Shown here piece by piece: positions 1 to 13,693 of a stretch of 64,000 nucleotides of DNA. Position numbers and translations under genes: made by a program. The stretch comes from Camarhynchus parvulus (lineage: Eukaryota > Chordata > Aves > Passeriformes > Thraupidae): the NCBI RefSeq assembly GCF_901933205.1, contig NC_044572.1, forward strand, positions 29,846,501-29,910,500, in the 5' to 3' direction. Position 1 is the first letter of the stretch, and each line of letters opens with the position of its first letter. The notes below the pieces were generated by a model. That model searched no databases and was not told the origin of the DNA. It saw nothing but the letters and a program-made list of their open reading frames with translations.

Positions 1-720
1 GAAGTATAATTTATCCTTGAGCCTGCACAGTGCAACACTCACAAAATTGTTCAACTCCCAGTGCTATCAAAGATGAGAATATTGTTAACTTTATCAAAGA
101 TAATGGGAGAGACCTCCCCAAAAATTTATTACCAATCTTTATGAAGGTATATCAAGGTAAAATACTCACATTGTTTTCTTTAACTAGGTATTGAAATATT
201 CTGCTGGTGTCACTTCAGATTGAAAGTGTCTATTAATAAAGGGCCAACACATTGCTTACTTGACCCATAATTTGTAACAATATGTTTTACATGGTGCATG
301 TCTGGAGAAATAATTTTATTTCTGCTAGTAGAGATCACAGCAGCAATTGACCCACTGTGATTTAGAGATCCTTTAATCCTTCTTTTGATCCAGAATTATT
401 CAGCATTAAAGCTAGTATTTAATGAAGCTAAAATTAATTAGTAGCATTCATTTTTGAGCCATAATGCATTGAATGGGCAGGTGGATCTTACTCATTGAAA
501 GAAATACAAAACCAGATTTTAGAAATCCAAGAGCCTGCTGAGGTAGACTGATCAAATTCTGCCCAAGTTTATTTTTCTCCCTGCATCTTCTCTCAGCTGA
601 CATGCAAGTACATGAATTTAAAATTACATAGTTGTAACTAAGAACATAATTTGGCCTTTCAGCTGTCTCTGCACCTCTTTCATAAAATTTTATTTTCTTA
701 GCAAATGATTTAAATATGTT

Positions 721-761
721 TATATATATATATATATATGAATATATATGAATATATATAT
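721..761. repeat. (TA)n microsatellite with interruptions
   Basis: A run of alternating T and A is interrupted twice by a GAA step, giving three TA blocks. It is an ordinary interrupted microsatellite, likely to be length-variable. Confidence 0.9.
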
Positions 762-2704
762 TCCAACATAGCTATCTGTTCATTAGGCATCTGTGTTGTG
801 AGGTAAGCCATGGATCAGCAGTTAAACATGAGATTTTAAACAGATTCCTATAAATCCTCCTTTGTTTCAAGTCCAGCACAGATGTAGAGCCGTTCATCTT
901 CATTTAATAGCTGGTATATTCCTGCCACAATTTTCTCTTCTATGCCTAATAATCTTCATACTTCACCTCTTCATTAAATGTTATTTTAAGTCCGGGATAC
1001 TGAGCTTACAGTTGTTGAAGTTTCCTTATTTTTTTTCCCACTACATCTCTTTTTTCAGAGTCCAAACTGGGACATTCTTACAAGCTTAAATTTTGGTGAA
1101 ACTTCCACTGAAGTTGGTGCAGCCAATATTTGGTGGCCTGTTTTCATTCAAACTTCTTTTTGTGGCAGCTGTCACACATTTAGGAAAGCTCAGGACACCC
1201 TTGGCCCCTTTATTAGTTCCCTCAACTAAGACAAGGAAAGGAATCCTGGGCTTGTGTCTCTGTGAGTATTTTGCTGCCACTTGTTTTGCTAAACAAATTG
1301 CTCCTGATGAAAATCTTTCTGCAAGTGCTCTGGTAGCACTCCCTTCTCCTCTCTCCACATTGGTTCAAATATGACCACTGGGTTACTTTTCAGAGCACCT
1401 TAATTACAATATAAACAGTGCTCACGTTTCATATTTGCAAAACAAGAATAAATTTTCATGACATTTATGCAAACTTCTGGATTAGCTCGTGTAAACTGTG
1501 CATTCCCTATGCACAAAGAATGGGCTTTATTACATTAGTGAAAATAGGTTGAGTATTTAGAAGAAAATATTATGTATTCCAACTCAGTGCAAACATATAA
1601 AAACCTCAAAATTAAAGATGATAATGTTTGGATCCTGGGGATTAGATGGAGGAAAAAAAATCCCATTAATGTGAAAAAAGAAATTAACCTTAGATCCATT
1701 GCTGGCATCCTTAGCTTGCACATGTTTGGCAAACATGCAAAACTTGAAATATGAAACCTGGCAGTACCATGGTGCCAGACATAGCTAGCATTAGAAATAT
1801 TCTTCCAAATTATTAAAAAGTGCTCTGAAACTGCTGCAAAAACAAAGTTCCTTATCCTACAATATAGTCCTTACATTGAGCATATAACTGTAGTACTGTA
1901 CTTTGACATTAAAATAAATTGGAGCATATTTACATATCCAGGACTGATAAACTTCCATCAAATGCAAGTATGAAATGGCTCCAGGTTTCAAAATAACTTG
2001 CAATTTTTTTTTACTTCGGAAAGCTTTTGTTTTCCCTCATGGTGCCATCATATAGACAGCTACAGCCTGTAGTGGCCAACAAAGGCTCTTTGTCACCCAG
2101 CAAGTCTGCTGTGTCTTCTCTTTCCAGAATTTATTTTTGTTAAATTGATCATAAGAAAGTAAGTGGGGTCAGCATTCATTGACTTTCCATAATTTTATCA
2201 AGTTCTAAATGGTGCTGATAAACAAGGTATACTTCTTAAGTGATTAAATTACTGTAATTATTTTATGTTTATTTCAAGTTTAGATGATGTCAGTTCCTCT
2301 AGACATGTCTATCCAGAATGTGGTGATTACATGGAAGACTGAAGGGCACTTGGAGGTAAACTTTCCTATTTGCCTTCTGCAAGTATAGTATGGTTTAAGG
2401 AGAACTGCTGCTTAAATCAAGGAAAATCAAAAGGCCAGAAAATGTACTGATTTGAATGAAAATGAAGTTTGCTTTAAAAAACATAGGTTGGGTAATCTGA
2501 AAGTGAAAAAATAATTTTTAAGTGATGTATCAAAAAAGCTTCTTTTACACCTTAATGGAATGATCCTTATTTTCCATTACTACTATAACAAACCCACTTC
2601 AAAACTCTATTTTTTAATACTGAAACTGGAAAAACTTGAAAAGTTCAGAACTGGAGAACAGGGCTTTATTTATTTCTTTCTAAAACTGAATATCCTTATG
2701 TTAT

Positions 2705-2830
2705 GTGGGGTTTTGGTGGGTTTGTGGTTTTGTTGTTGTTGGTTTTTTTTTTGTTTGTTTTGTTTTTGTTGTTTTTTGTTGGTTTGTTTGTTTGTTTTTT
2801 GTGTTTTGGTTTGTTTTGTTTTGTTTTTTC
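2705..2830. repeat. T/G-only low-complexity tract
   Basis: About 125 bases are almost entirely T and G, built from GTTT, GTT and TTTTG units. It looks like a degenerate (TTTG)n-type simple repeat. The cysteine/phenylalanine-rich open frames across it come from the composition and are not genes. Confidence 0.9.
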
Positions 2831-5800
2831 CCATGGGCCATTCCAGCACTTTCATTTTACATTCTCTTTCAGATATTGATAAAACAGAAGAGGTTGTTGA
2901 TGAGATGGACAGGCTGGTTCAAGTCAGCTTTATTAAAGTGTGACTTGAGATAGGCAAGCCAGGTGCCTTCCACATTATCATTTACTGGTAATAGTCTACA
3001 TGCACTTCAAGAATTCTAGGCTAATTCAAGAATTCTACAGCTAAAACATGCTGTAGAGAGACATCCATCATGCCACAAGGTGCTCCACATATTCTGCAAG
3101 AAGTTAGTATGAATAACATCAAGCAAAGAAAACCTACACTAAACTAGGCTGACAGTTTCCACAGTTATAAAATCTTCTGGATAAAGAAGTACCAAAAGTT
3201 CCTGATATAAAGACTGTTCAATATGAAATGGAAATATGTCTCTCTGGTGCTTTCTGTAATTTTAACCTGCCCCTCCTTTGGCTCACTCACTGAGCTTTGC
3301 CTGTGTTCTGAATCCTCCGATGATTTTAGTTCACAGTACTGCTCAGCTTGGTCATTTTGTGAGAAATTACTGCAGCTACTAATCTGCATGATCCCTGCAA
3401 GGGAGGGGTGAGAACTGTGCAGACTAGCAGCACTTCTATCTGTATGGCTAAGCTCTTGTCTTTATACAATAACATGGTATTTTCATAAATCACAATATGA
3501 ATGTCCCTTGGGAATGTAACACCTCCAGGTTAGGGAATACTTAAATAAATATTCACCTGCTGAGGCTGAAATGGTGGAATTTTGTCAGTCTTCTCCTGCA
3601 CTCAGTCTGCTGGGATGTTGGCAACAAAATTCTCAGATCAGCAGACCACTGGCTTGATGATTCTTCTTGATCCCATAGTATTTGTTATATCCTGCAGTTG
3701 TGATGCTTGCTGGTCTATATAAGTTCCTTTAACATTCCTGCAGAGACATGATCACCAGCACTCAATGCCTTATGCACAATGCCTCAAAAACACGATTGTG
3801 GGTTTTTCCAGTTTTGCTAAGTAAGATTCTGGATAGAACTGTGGTCATTTCCACTTGTCAGCCAGAACTGCTCCTTGCACTCGGCCTCCAGCTGCACAGC
3901 ACAACTCTCTAAGCTATTTGATGAGATAACAGGGGCAGAAATACTGTATGCCTGTGTTACAGGAGCAGTACAGCCACAGCCATGTGCCTTGACTATCCCA
4001 GAACTTCTGGACACTGAGGAAATTATCCATGCTTTACCCAAGATTTGCTATCTAGTGGAGCCTAAATGAACTCCACTGTTTGTTGCAATCACTTCACCAA
4101 AAGCATATTTCTGAAAGTATCTGCTTGTGTTTGCAAGGCGGGTGAGGCTTCAGTTGTGTTTAAATCTGTAAAGGCAGTCCTAAGAGGCAGTCAGGGTCTG
4201 CAGATTTAATTTTTTTCAATATTTTCAAAAGAAGATGGGGCAATGAGTTATAGAAATGCACTGTTTCTCCTTTGTCCTAAGACATTCTAAACACACTCCA
4301 GGGAACAACAAAGTTCTCTGTTTCAGTAACAGCTCTGTCTGTAACCCAGAAAATTCTTCCCTGTTTATAGTCATCTTTCTTCTATGCCAGTAAAAAATAT
4401 GGTAGAAAGAATTTAGCAGCTGATAGTGGATTCCCTACCCTGACTTTTCTTCAGGAAACTTCTCAGAGTTCTGGCTGTCACAAATCATTCAGTGTATTAG
4501 TCCTGGTTAACTACACCCTGGATTTGATGACCCTTTTTCCATAGCTGCCTTATTTTTAGAAGATTGGTGTGAGTAAGACATAGTCCAAGCTAACTATGCC
4601 CAAGCTGTCTGGAGTGGCATACATGGAAAATAAATATTAAACATTGAGTTTAGTGATATAAAACTTTCGAAGAGCAAATAGGAGTGGGAATAGCAGAGTG
4701 AAAAGCTCTAGGCACAGAGGAGAACTGAAAGGAAATAAATGCACCATTACTGCTACACTCCATCAACACTGCAGAGCTGTCATCCTAACCCACAGAAATG
4801 CCTACACTTCTCAAATAAACTTATCTGCTCTGCCCAATTCTGTATACTTGTAGAGCTGTGAGAACTGGTGACAGACAGATGTGGTCACTGCATGCCAGAA
4901 TCAACAAAACTCCAAGTACAGCCCAATCCTCATATCCTCTCTGTTGAGAGATCAGCCTTCAAGTCTCTATTTCTGAGAGGGGGAACATGCTTATGTCAGA
5001 TTGGGCACAGATTTCAGGAGGAGAGACAATACTCATGACCACTATATCTGGGGTCAACTACCAGCCATTATTCCATGGATAATTGATTGCAAAATAAAAA
5101 GGGCAATTGGCCAATCAACTCTATAAAAAGATATACAAAAGAGTATCTTAAATTCCTTGTTCTGCATGTCTTGCATTTGTAAATCTATCTAAGGCTGTAA
5201 AAGCATTTATGATGTGGGTGTCTAAATTGTTGCTAATTTCACTTGAAGATACCAGAATATAATCTATGTAAAGTTAGTTGGTGGTTGCTATAATTTTAAA
5301 TTTTTTACCCTCTTCTGCTGGTAGATCTTCCTGTACACCTTTCTATTCTAGTTCCTCAGAGTGTGATTTTTAGCAGGCAGAATTTTAACTAAATTAATCA
5401 AATTTAAAGTGGCTTGGAATAATGTGCATCCTGAGAATTGGAGGGACTTCTAAGACTCTTTTAGGCTTACCTAGAAACTGGGCACTGAGTTTTAAGGGCA
5501 GATCCTCAGCAAAGAGGGCAAGAAATGTATCTACTTCTTCATCTTAATTCAATGAGAGACTCTCAGACTCAGTGGAAATTGTTAGCTTTTAAAGACCAGT
5601 CTGCCTTTAATTACACAAATAAACTCTGTAGGCCTATCTGCCTATTAGGGAAAACATTGCTGGCATTGTTTTTAATACCATGTTTTTAATTTACTTAAAG
5701 GATAGGAAAATAGAGTTAAAACCATTGTCCTTCAAACAGGACTTGGAGGAGAAGTAAAAAATAAGTGCTGGGTTTGCCAGTGGCTAAGAACGGATTTTCA

Positions 5801-8800
5801 GCAGACTGACACAAATTTTTCCTTCTTTTTCTGCCAAAATAATGAAATAAAAAGTAGAAACATAAATGAAACACATGTTAAAAGTAACAGGTCATGGGCC
5901 ACATCCTAGAATTCCAATTAGTACCCAATAAGTTCATAAAACTGGGAGCCCTGACCATGGAGCACTTGGATAGGAGCTCATTGCAACCTTCTGGAAGACA
6001 CAGACAGGATTTGAGGCTCCAAACTGGAGAAAAAGAAGCACAAGGGGCCCACCATCAGCAGCCCCATAATAAAGGTTCTCTGGAGAAGCCAGAAGGAGAT
6101 TTGAGTCATGCCTACTGTCACTGTGTAGTAGCTGAGGAGCCCCTGGTACATAGACTCGCTCCAAGTTTTGGGACCTTGTTGCTGTGCCTGTATTCTGAGG
6201 GAAGTTGGGGACTGTCCCCAGCTGCCCATGTCACCCTCAGGGCTGGCTTGGGGCAGCCCCAGGCTGTGTTTCTACATGTGTGGCATGGCTGGGAGATCCA
6301 AGGGAGAGGAGTGCAGGGAGGGGCGAGTGCTTCCCAGGAGTCCACTATCCTTTTCTTCTCTCCTAGAACAGGCTGAAACTTCTACTGCCCAGGAATCTGC
6401 CCTGCCCAGGCTTCATCCTGGAGAAATGAGCAGTTGTCACTGAAGGTTATAAGCGAACTTCTGGTTGTGTCTGGACGACTTACAGCTTCTTACGGGGCAA
6501 GAGTTTTGGTGCCCTGAGTGCTCAGGATACAGACAGTTGCAGTACAGGTTACACTTTCTGCTTTTGCTTGCTCTTCCCCAGCTTGCTATTTTCATTGTCA
6601 TGATAAATATTCATTTTACTTCTTATGTTTCCAATGTTTTCATTACATCAAAAGTCCTTTACTTGATGGCAAATTCAGGGTTTTATTACTTCAAAACTTG
6701 ATCTATCATTAACTCAGTAATTAATTCCCAAGAGTTTATACTTTTTGTACTCTTAGTGTAGGTAGAGCATGCAAATTATGTACTGTATTAACAAGACATC
6801 TTTTCTCTCATAAAAGGTAGAGTTACTGAAGGGAACATCTTGAAAGTCAAGTCCCCTGGAAGATTATTCTGTTTGACACTACTAAAAGGCAAAAGTCCCA
6901 GTTAAAATTAAATGACAGTTGTTTATATAAGCAGATCATAGTTACTTTAATTATTGCTTTTGGCAGGATCCTAGAAGTTTAATCTTTCTTAAATCCCACA
7001 TTAATGTCTGCTGGCTATAGGGATTTAGTTACCCTGAAAAAATATTCAGCCACTACCTAACCTAAATACAGCTGTACACTAGGGCAGTGTTACCCAAGAT
7101 AGTTTCACTTGAGTGAAATGGGAAGATTGTTCTCAATTACTAATTCAGTTAGAAGGCTGAGGAACATGAGATACATATAAATCTAATTTCTTTAGCATAG
7201 CAATTTAAAAAGGACTTCAGGTCTTTGAAGTGAAAAGATTTGTATTGCCTGATGTAGGTCACTCATTGCAGAACAATTTGCTCATTTACCTTTTTTAGGG
7301 AAGCCATTATTTTCAGAATAAAAAAGAATGCATTCATAATATGGATACAGGAGTGAAAATGGTCTGCCATGTGGGAAAGAACTATCCCAGTGTGCACTGA
7401 AGATCTCACTACAGTTGCAGTTACACACCTTCAACTTAAAATCATCATACAAAGAAAGAGTTAAATTCAGTGGGCTGTGATTTCTGGGGCTGCCTGGTGG
7501 CTGCAGGGTTTAGAATGGAGAGGGTAAAGTCATTCTCTGACTAGTGCTGCTCAAGCAACCTCCAACATCCTTGGTCATAACCAGAAAGGATATTTCTGCA
7601 CAGTTCCGAGAGGTTTGTTTAAAGCTCTGACATATCAGATTTATTTTGACTACAGAGTTAGCTAAAATAAGTGCTCTTTTACAAGGGACAGCTTAAAGCT
7701 GTATTTGATGGTACTTTTTCTTGAAGCCCTTTAGCACCACCAGGCCTTAACAGCCTTTCCTATTCTCTTGGCCTTGTGATTCAATACAGATCCCTTAATT
7801 TAAGAAAAGCAGTGCTGTGACTCTTTTGTGTTAGCTAGTGATAAACTTCCCTTTTATTTTCTGCTGCGACTCAAGGTGGACTATATCTCTACTTCTAGTT
7901 CTCACAACCCAAGTAAAATATTTATTTGAGATCTTTGAGAAATAAAGATTACATGTGCATTTCAGATCTGTGTTTTATTTCTATTAGAACAATCTTAAGA
8001 TTTTGCAAAGATGATTGAAATGTAAAAAAGCAACTTATGGTGTAGTTTCACATATTTTTAAAAGATGAATGTAAGTTTATGTTGCACTTAAAGGTATTAC
8101 ATTAAAATAAAAAATGAAATTAAAAAGCCTAAATATTTCTGGAAAGATAATAATCTTATCGGTGGGAAATTTCATTACTGATAAACCCTTATTTTTTCCA
8201 AGGTTTGTAACTGAAACTAAATATTTCAGTTTAAAAGAATCAATCAGATCCTACTCTACCAGAATATCCAATCATTCAGCAGTGAGTGCGTGCGGCAGGC
8301 CACATTCACACAATTCTGTTAGCAAGCAAAGCAGCTGGTCTGTATGCAGCTACATTACACTGAGATCGTGTGTCACCACCAAATAAGCATTTTATTAGTT
8401 TAACATAAAGAAGGGTAACATCAGGAAAAAATAAATGACTGCAAAATGTTTGACAGTGACCCTCTGTGAACAGCACTTTTATCTCAGAATGATTTAACCC
8501 ACTCCCTTACTATTATAGTGCTGAGAATTTTTATTCTTGGAGGAATCCTTTTTCAGATAAAGAACAACATTCATGTACTCAGCCTTTGTGATAGTTGAAC
8601 CTTGATAACACATCTTTTTATTTTTAAAAAGTCAGAAAAAATAGAGAAAAGCATGATTTGAAAGCAAAGCAGTGGTGCTTATAGCTGTCTCCTAGAATGA
8701 GTAAGCGTAGTATACAGAAAAAAGATGTTATGTGTGCCACACACTATACACTTTTACAAAAGCAGTGATCTCAGCCACATCCAGAAGAAAATAATGCTTG

Positions 8801-11800
8801 AATCAAAACATTAAGAAATTTTTTAAACTTTTTAATATTATTTAGTATTGAGTAAAGCAGCCCTTAAATATCTCTTTGTTCCAGTACATGTTGCATTAAT
8901 GAGTGTTTTTGAATCATTTTAGTAAGCTCTGGCATAAGACAGTAAAGAAGTACAAAAAAAATTGTTCCACACAAAGTTCTGTAACAAGAACTCATATGCT
9001 GTGTCAGGAATGATGTTGTGGATAGCGCTGACATTCTTTTTGGTAATGTAAGAGAAAAGGGAAAAGTGTATGGAGGCTTATTAACAAAACACACTAAGCT
9101 ATTTCTTGCACATTAAAAATTGAATCTTACTCATCTCAAAATGCCTTTTGGGCTATTGGATATAGATCTCCTGACAGCTGCAGATGTAGTCAAAGTAGTA
9201 TTAGAAAAACAGATTTTTTTCTTCCAAAGTTCAAGACCTGAGCACTGCCTAAAAAGGGAGACATGCCTTCGAGCACTGAACTTCTGATATTTTTCTGACT
9301 TAAGTGCATACCAACACTTGGAGTTCAAAGAACGAATTTAGTAACCAAAGGAAAAAAATTAATTTCAACTGTGATTATGTAACAATGAACAACACAACAT
9401 AATTTTACCTGGGAAACCCTGAAAATATCTGACTATTGTTTTGTGTTTCTTTTCCTTTTGGGGTGAAAATAGATCAGGGGAATAAAATGGTGTTATCCAC
9501 CATTGTCTGAAACATTTCAAAGTTAGCAAACATTTCTGACGTGTAAAAGTGGAGATCTGTAGCAGGTAGAAACATGAACGCCTTCTACAACAATATTATT
9601 TGGTTCCAGGCTGAAGTAGATGGCCATCTACCCAGGAATCCACTAAACTCTTTCATTGAGGCTCCTACTGAAGTCAGAGGTGTTTTCTGGCCAGGTGGCA
9701 GTCTGGACCTCAGAATATACTACAAAAATTCCAAGGCCACCCTAGATTTCAATGGACACCGGCGCTGCAACAATTGCAGCTGTACAGCTGCTTTCACACA
9801 GCCACAGTACAGGTTGCTGGATTTGTTTTGTCTTTGCTTTCACCAGATCACTTTTCAGGCAGACCAAATCCCTGATCTCGTTCCAGACACTTGAATACTA
9901 CAGCTGGCATGCAGGAGAGAATCAGCCCTCCTCTTTTCAGGGGTGGTGCAGATTGTTGTTGAATTGATAGGTCTACATAAGAAGAATCTAAAAGTAAATG
10001 TTCCTGACAACGAGGATTTGAGAAGATGCCAAGAGAGCAAAGATAGAGCTCCTCTTTCAAGAAAAAAGCCATATGAGACTTTTTTCTTGAAAGGTATAGC
10101 AGGACTGCTACATCTCATTGCAGCCACCAAGTATTTCTATAGAACAGAAAACTTACCAAAATTTTAATATTCTTCACCCACCCTGACTCCCCAAAAATTT
10201 AGATATGGAGAAGGATATTTCAGTAAAATGATGACACATAATAATCACATGGCTAAAACCTCTTAAACATTTAATCATTTTACTGCTTTAAAACAAATGC
10301 CACATTGTAACACTGTATCTATAAATCCTCCCTAACACAGAAAGTTTTTGCCTTACTCGGCCTAAAAGAAACATATTCTTTCATGGTTTTAAATTGAGCT
10401 TACAAAACCTGATGCTTTGAACGTGGAAAAAACCCCAAGGCATTCTTTCTAGTGGCAACTGAAGGGAAGTTTCACAACAGCGATGCGCTGTTCAGCCTCC
10501 CTTCTGGGCATGAAAATATTATTGAGAAGACTCAAAAGAGTGCAGCCTATTTTCTCTAAAGTAATATCCTTTATTTTTTGTGGGTACAAATACCTTCCTG
10601 CGGAAGACATCAATGAGAAAAGTTTGCAAGTAACCCGATGTCAAATGGGATCCTTATCTACTGAGAGAAATGTTCTCAGGTCGTGGATTACCGTCAAATT
10701 CTGGTCTCATTGAAGTCAGTAAGATTTTTATTGTTGATTTCATGTGAACTAGTTAAAACTCAAAATATGCTTGACATTTGACACAACAGGAACTTCAAGG
10801 GACCTTTAACATGAAGCAAAGAGAGCTTGGCTTCCAGCTGGACCACTGACCCTGCTGGCCACATTCTCAGTTATAATTAGGTTCCTTTTTGCTTGTTGGG
10901 CAATATAATGGGCCTTTGAAGTCTGTATTTCCTTCCTGCGTTTCTCTCCAAGGCACTAAAGACTCATGACTCTGCTCCAACCTGGTCTCTCACACCAAGC
11001 CATTGCCAACTCTCTTCTGGTTGCCAGCATCCACCCAGCTGAGGCCCCAGGCTCCTGGATGTGGCAGCCAAAAGCTGGCTGAGAGCCACTGGCTCTGCAT
11101 TCTTGTCACAGATTCTTTAATCTGGGGGTGGGCAAATCTCCTCTCTCTGCCTCAGCTTCCTGACAGGTTAAAGGAATACCCTGGTGTGTGCTGTAGGCTG
11201 TGGGAATATGAGCTGTGGGGAGTGAGGTGTTCTGCATCAGCACCTTGGAAATGGACTCCAGCTTCCCTCACTGGCCCCAGACAGCTATGTATCCCATGAA
11301 AAAAGTCAGTAAAAACATGTTCTGGCCCCAGAAATAGACTACATTGTGCCCTGAAAAGTATAAAAAGATAATCTAATTTTTTCTCATATTGCAGAGCATC
11401 TAACAACAAATGCTATGTTTACAAGGAATTTTCTTTGTTATGTCTCTGCTCTTGGTTATCATCTTGTCATCTGCTTACCTATGACTTTATTATTCATGAT
11501 TGTATGTCTTTTTATCTGAAGTGAACTTAAACACCAAAAAATGTAGCACATACCTATTTTCTTGGGTGAGAACCACTAGAAGCAAAAGTAGCCTTGAAAC
11601 GTTTTGTAAAAATCTCTTCTATTTCCATGTATGGATGTGGATAAAGACATGTATGTGACTACAAATAACTTATTTGCACAACTTTGATGAGACAGAAATA
11701 AACATCTCTGGTCTTTGCATGGCCCTCATATTTTTATTTTCATATATCTAACAGTTACAAATATGTACAGTTTCTTATTAAAATGCAAATAACTTTTCTA

Positions 11801-13275
11801 AATACTGGTACAGTTAGATATATTTAGTTTTCATATTGCAAAAACATACAGTACTGAAAACATATAAAATGCAGTTATATTCCATCTCCACAGTTTTGTA
11901 CTGCAGATTTTTTCTTTTAATTCTTAGAGTTAGACAAACTATAAACAGAAAGTTCAAAAAATGTTTTCCCAGTTGTTTTCTAATTGTTTTTGACAAATTA
12001 AACCAAAACACTATAACTTTAATGAATTCCTAGAACATGGCTATTTTGAATCATAGCATGTTTGTGTTAGAATATGTTCTCATTAGGTTCCTATCTCATT
12101 ATGCCTCTCATGTTAAAGGAACACTACATAATTTCAAGTAGCTGAAAGAATAAGATTTAATTCTTAGTTTAGAGCTAAGAATTCAAGTGCTTTCATGGAC
12201 CAAGGCCACCATGCTTAACACTGAACCAGATTTGCCAAGACTTCTTTCCGCCAAAACACAGTCTAGTAAAACCCAAAAAACTTACTGTTTGGCAAAGAGA
12301 AATTTTAAAAAATATTAAGAAGATGCATTTCTAGCAAAAGTATGCCACAGGGCACAGATTAGCCTGAGGAATAGGATTTACAGTGTTGTTTGAAGATGCA
12401 GATTTTGATTACTTTTCTCATAGGCTTGAAACAAAGGTTTTTGTCTCAGGCCACTCTGAATTAAAAAAATGTATGGACTTTCAGAATTTCTAAACTCTTA
12501 GTTTGGAATAAATACCCTTCCTAGCAGGGTGTGGAGCTTTCTTGCTCTTCCATGCTTTTCTTGGATTCATTCTACGTTATTACCAAAAGAGATTAATTTT
12601 CTCTATATGACAAAGAAATTATCTCAATGCAGATCTATCCAGAATTTTGTAAAGCTTAGGCCTCAGGGAGAACAAGAATTCTGATAGGCAAACTTCCAAA
12701 GAAACCTTGCAATACTATGATAAGGTAAATATTATGATACTTAAAAAAATTTATATTAAAATTTTATTGTTTATTTTATTATTTAATAGCATTATTTTAT
12801 TGCTATTAAAAAATAGATGTTCTTCAAACCTTTTTTTTTTCTTCTACAGTGATAGAAAGAGAGCTGTCTGAGGAAGGTGAAGGAGGTTATCGAGTGATTC
12901 CACAGGCACGTCTGAAGTATATGTGGGGCTTTGTAAAGCATTTCTGCTGAGGGTATGAGGGATAAAAAAAAATGTCCCTTAAATTTCGGATGAACTGGTT
13001 TAAAGTCAGAAGATATAGGTCAAGTATGAATTATCTTACACACTAGAACATAAAATCTTTATTAAGTTGTTTTCTTTGGAGGTCTATTGTTCAAGTCTGA
13101 AAAAGTTCAGTTAAAATGTATTGTCACTTCCTTTCCCTATCCTCAGAGATATATCTGGTGACAAGAATGCCAGTCTCACTGACAGTGAATATGATAAGGG
13201 AAGTTTACAGTTCATTGAAAATATTGAAAAAGATCAATTTAGTCTATCTTGAACATAAAACACATTAAAAATACA

Positions 13276-13340
13276 AAGAAAAAAAAAACCCACACCAAAA
13301 CCACAAAAAAATCAAAACCAAACCAACCAAACCAAACAAA
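13276..13340. repeat. A/C-rich low-complexity tract
   Basis: This tract of A and C includes ACCAA and CCAAA steps. It is the strand complement in style of the T/G tracts elsewhere in the window, a degenerate (CAAA)n-type simple repeat with no coding meaning. Confidence 0.85.
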
Positions 13341-13668
13341 GAACATTTTTTTACAAACCAGAAAAACACTTTCAAGTATTTCCAATTCTAGCTTATTTCT
13401 TGTTGAGATAGTTTCAGAAGTCAAGAAAACATTTCAGTAACACCCCATAAACCTCCTTATGCAATTCAAGATTCGGAGTGCACCAAGGTTCAAATGACTG
13501 AGATGAACCAATTTAAAAGTATCCAGAAGACAGATTGGAAGCTGCAGATCCACAGATCTTACTTTTCTCTTTCTGTGTGCTTTCTAGCTGGCCACTGATA
13601 GGTTTAAGACATAAAACCTAATGAAGATATTAAGAAAACCTATTTTTTGTGGGTTTTTCTTTAGAAGC

Positions 13669-13693
13669 TGCCGTTTAACAACCATAAACGGCA
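13669..13693. repeat. Perfect 9-bp inverted repeat, 7-nt loop
   Basis: TGCCGTTTA is followed by a 7-base spacer and its exact reverse complement TAAACGGCA. Both arms keep a CpG in AT-rich surroundings. I cannot assign a role; it could be a dimeric protein-binding site or chance. Confidence 0.8.

Noticed and set aside
2560..2943. 127-codon frame that looks like a Cys/Phe-rich membrane protein
   Set aside because: The hydrophobic core is the translation of the T/G-only simple repeat at 2,705-2,830.
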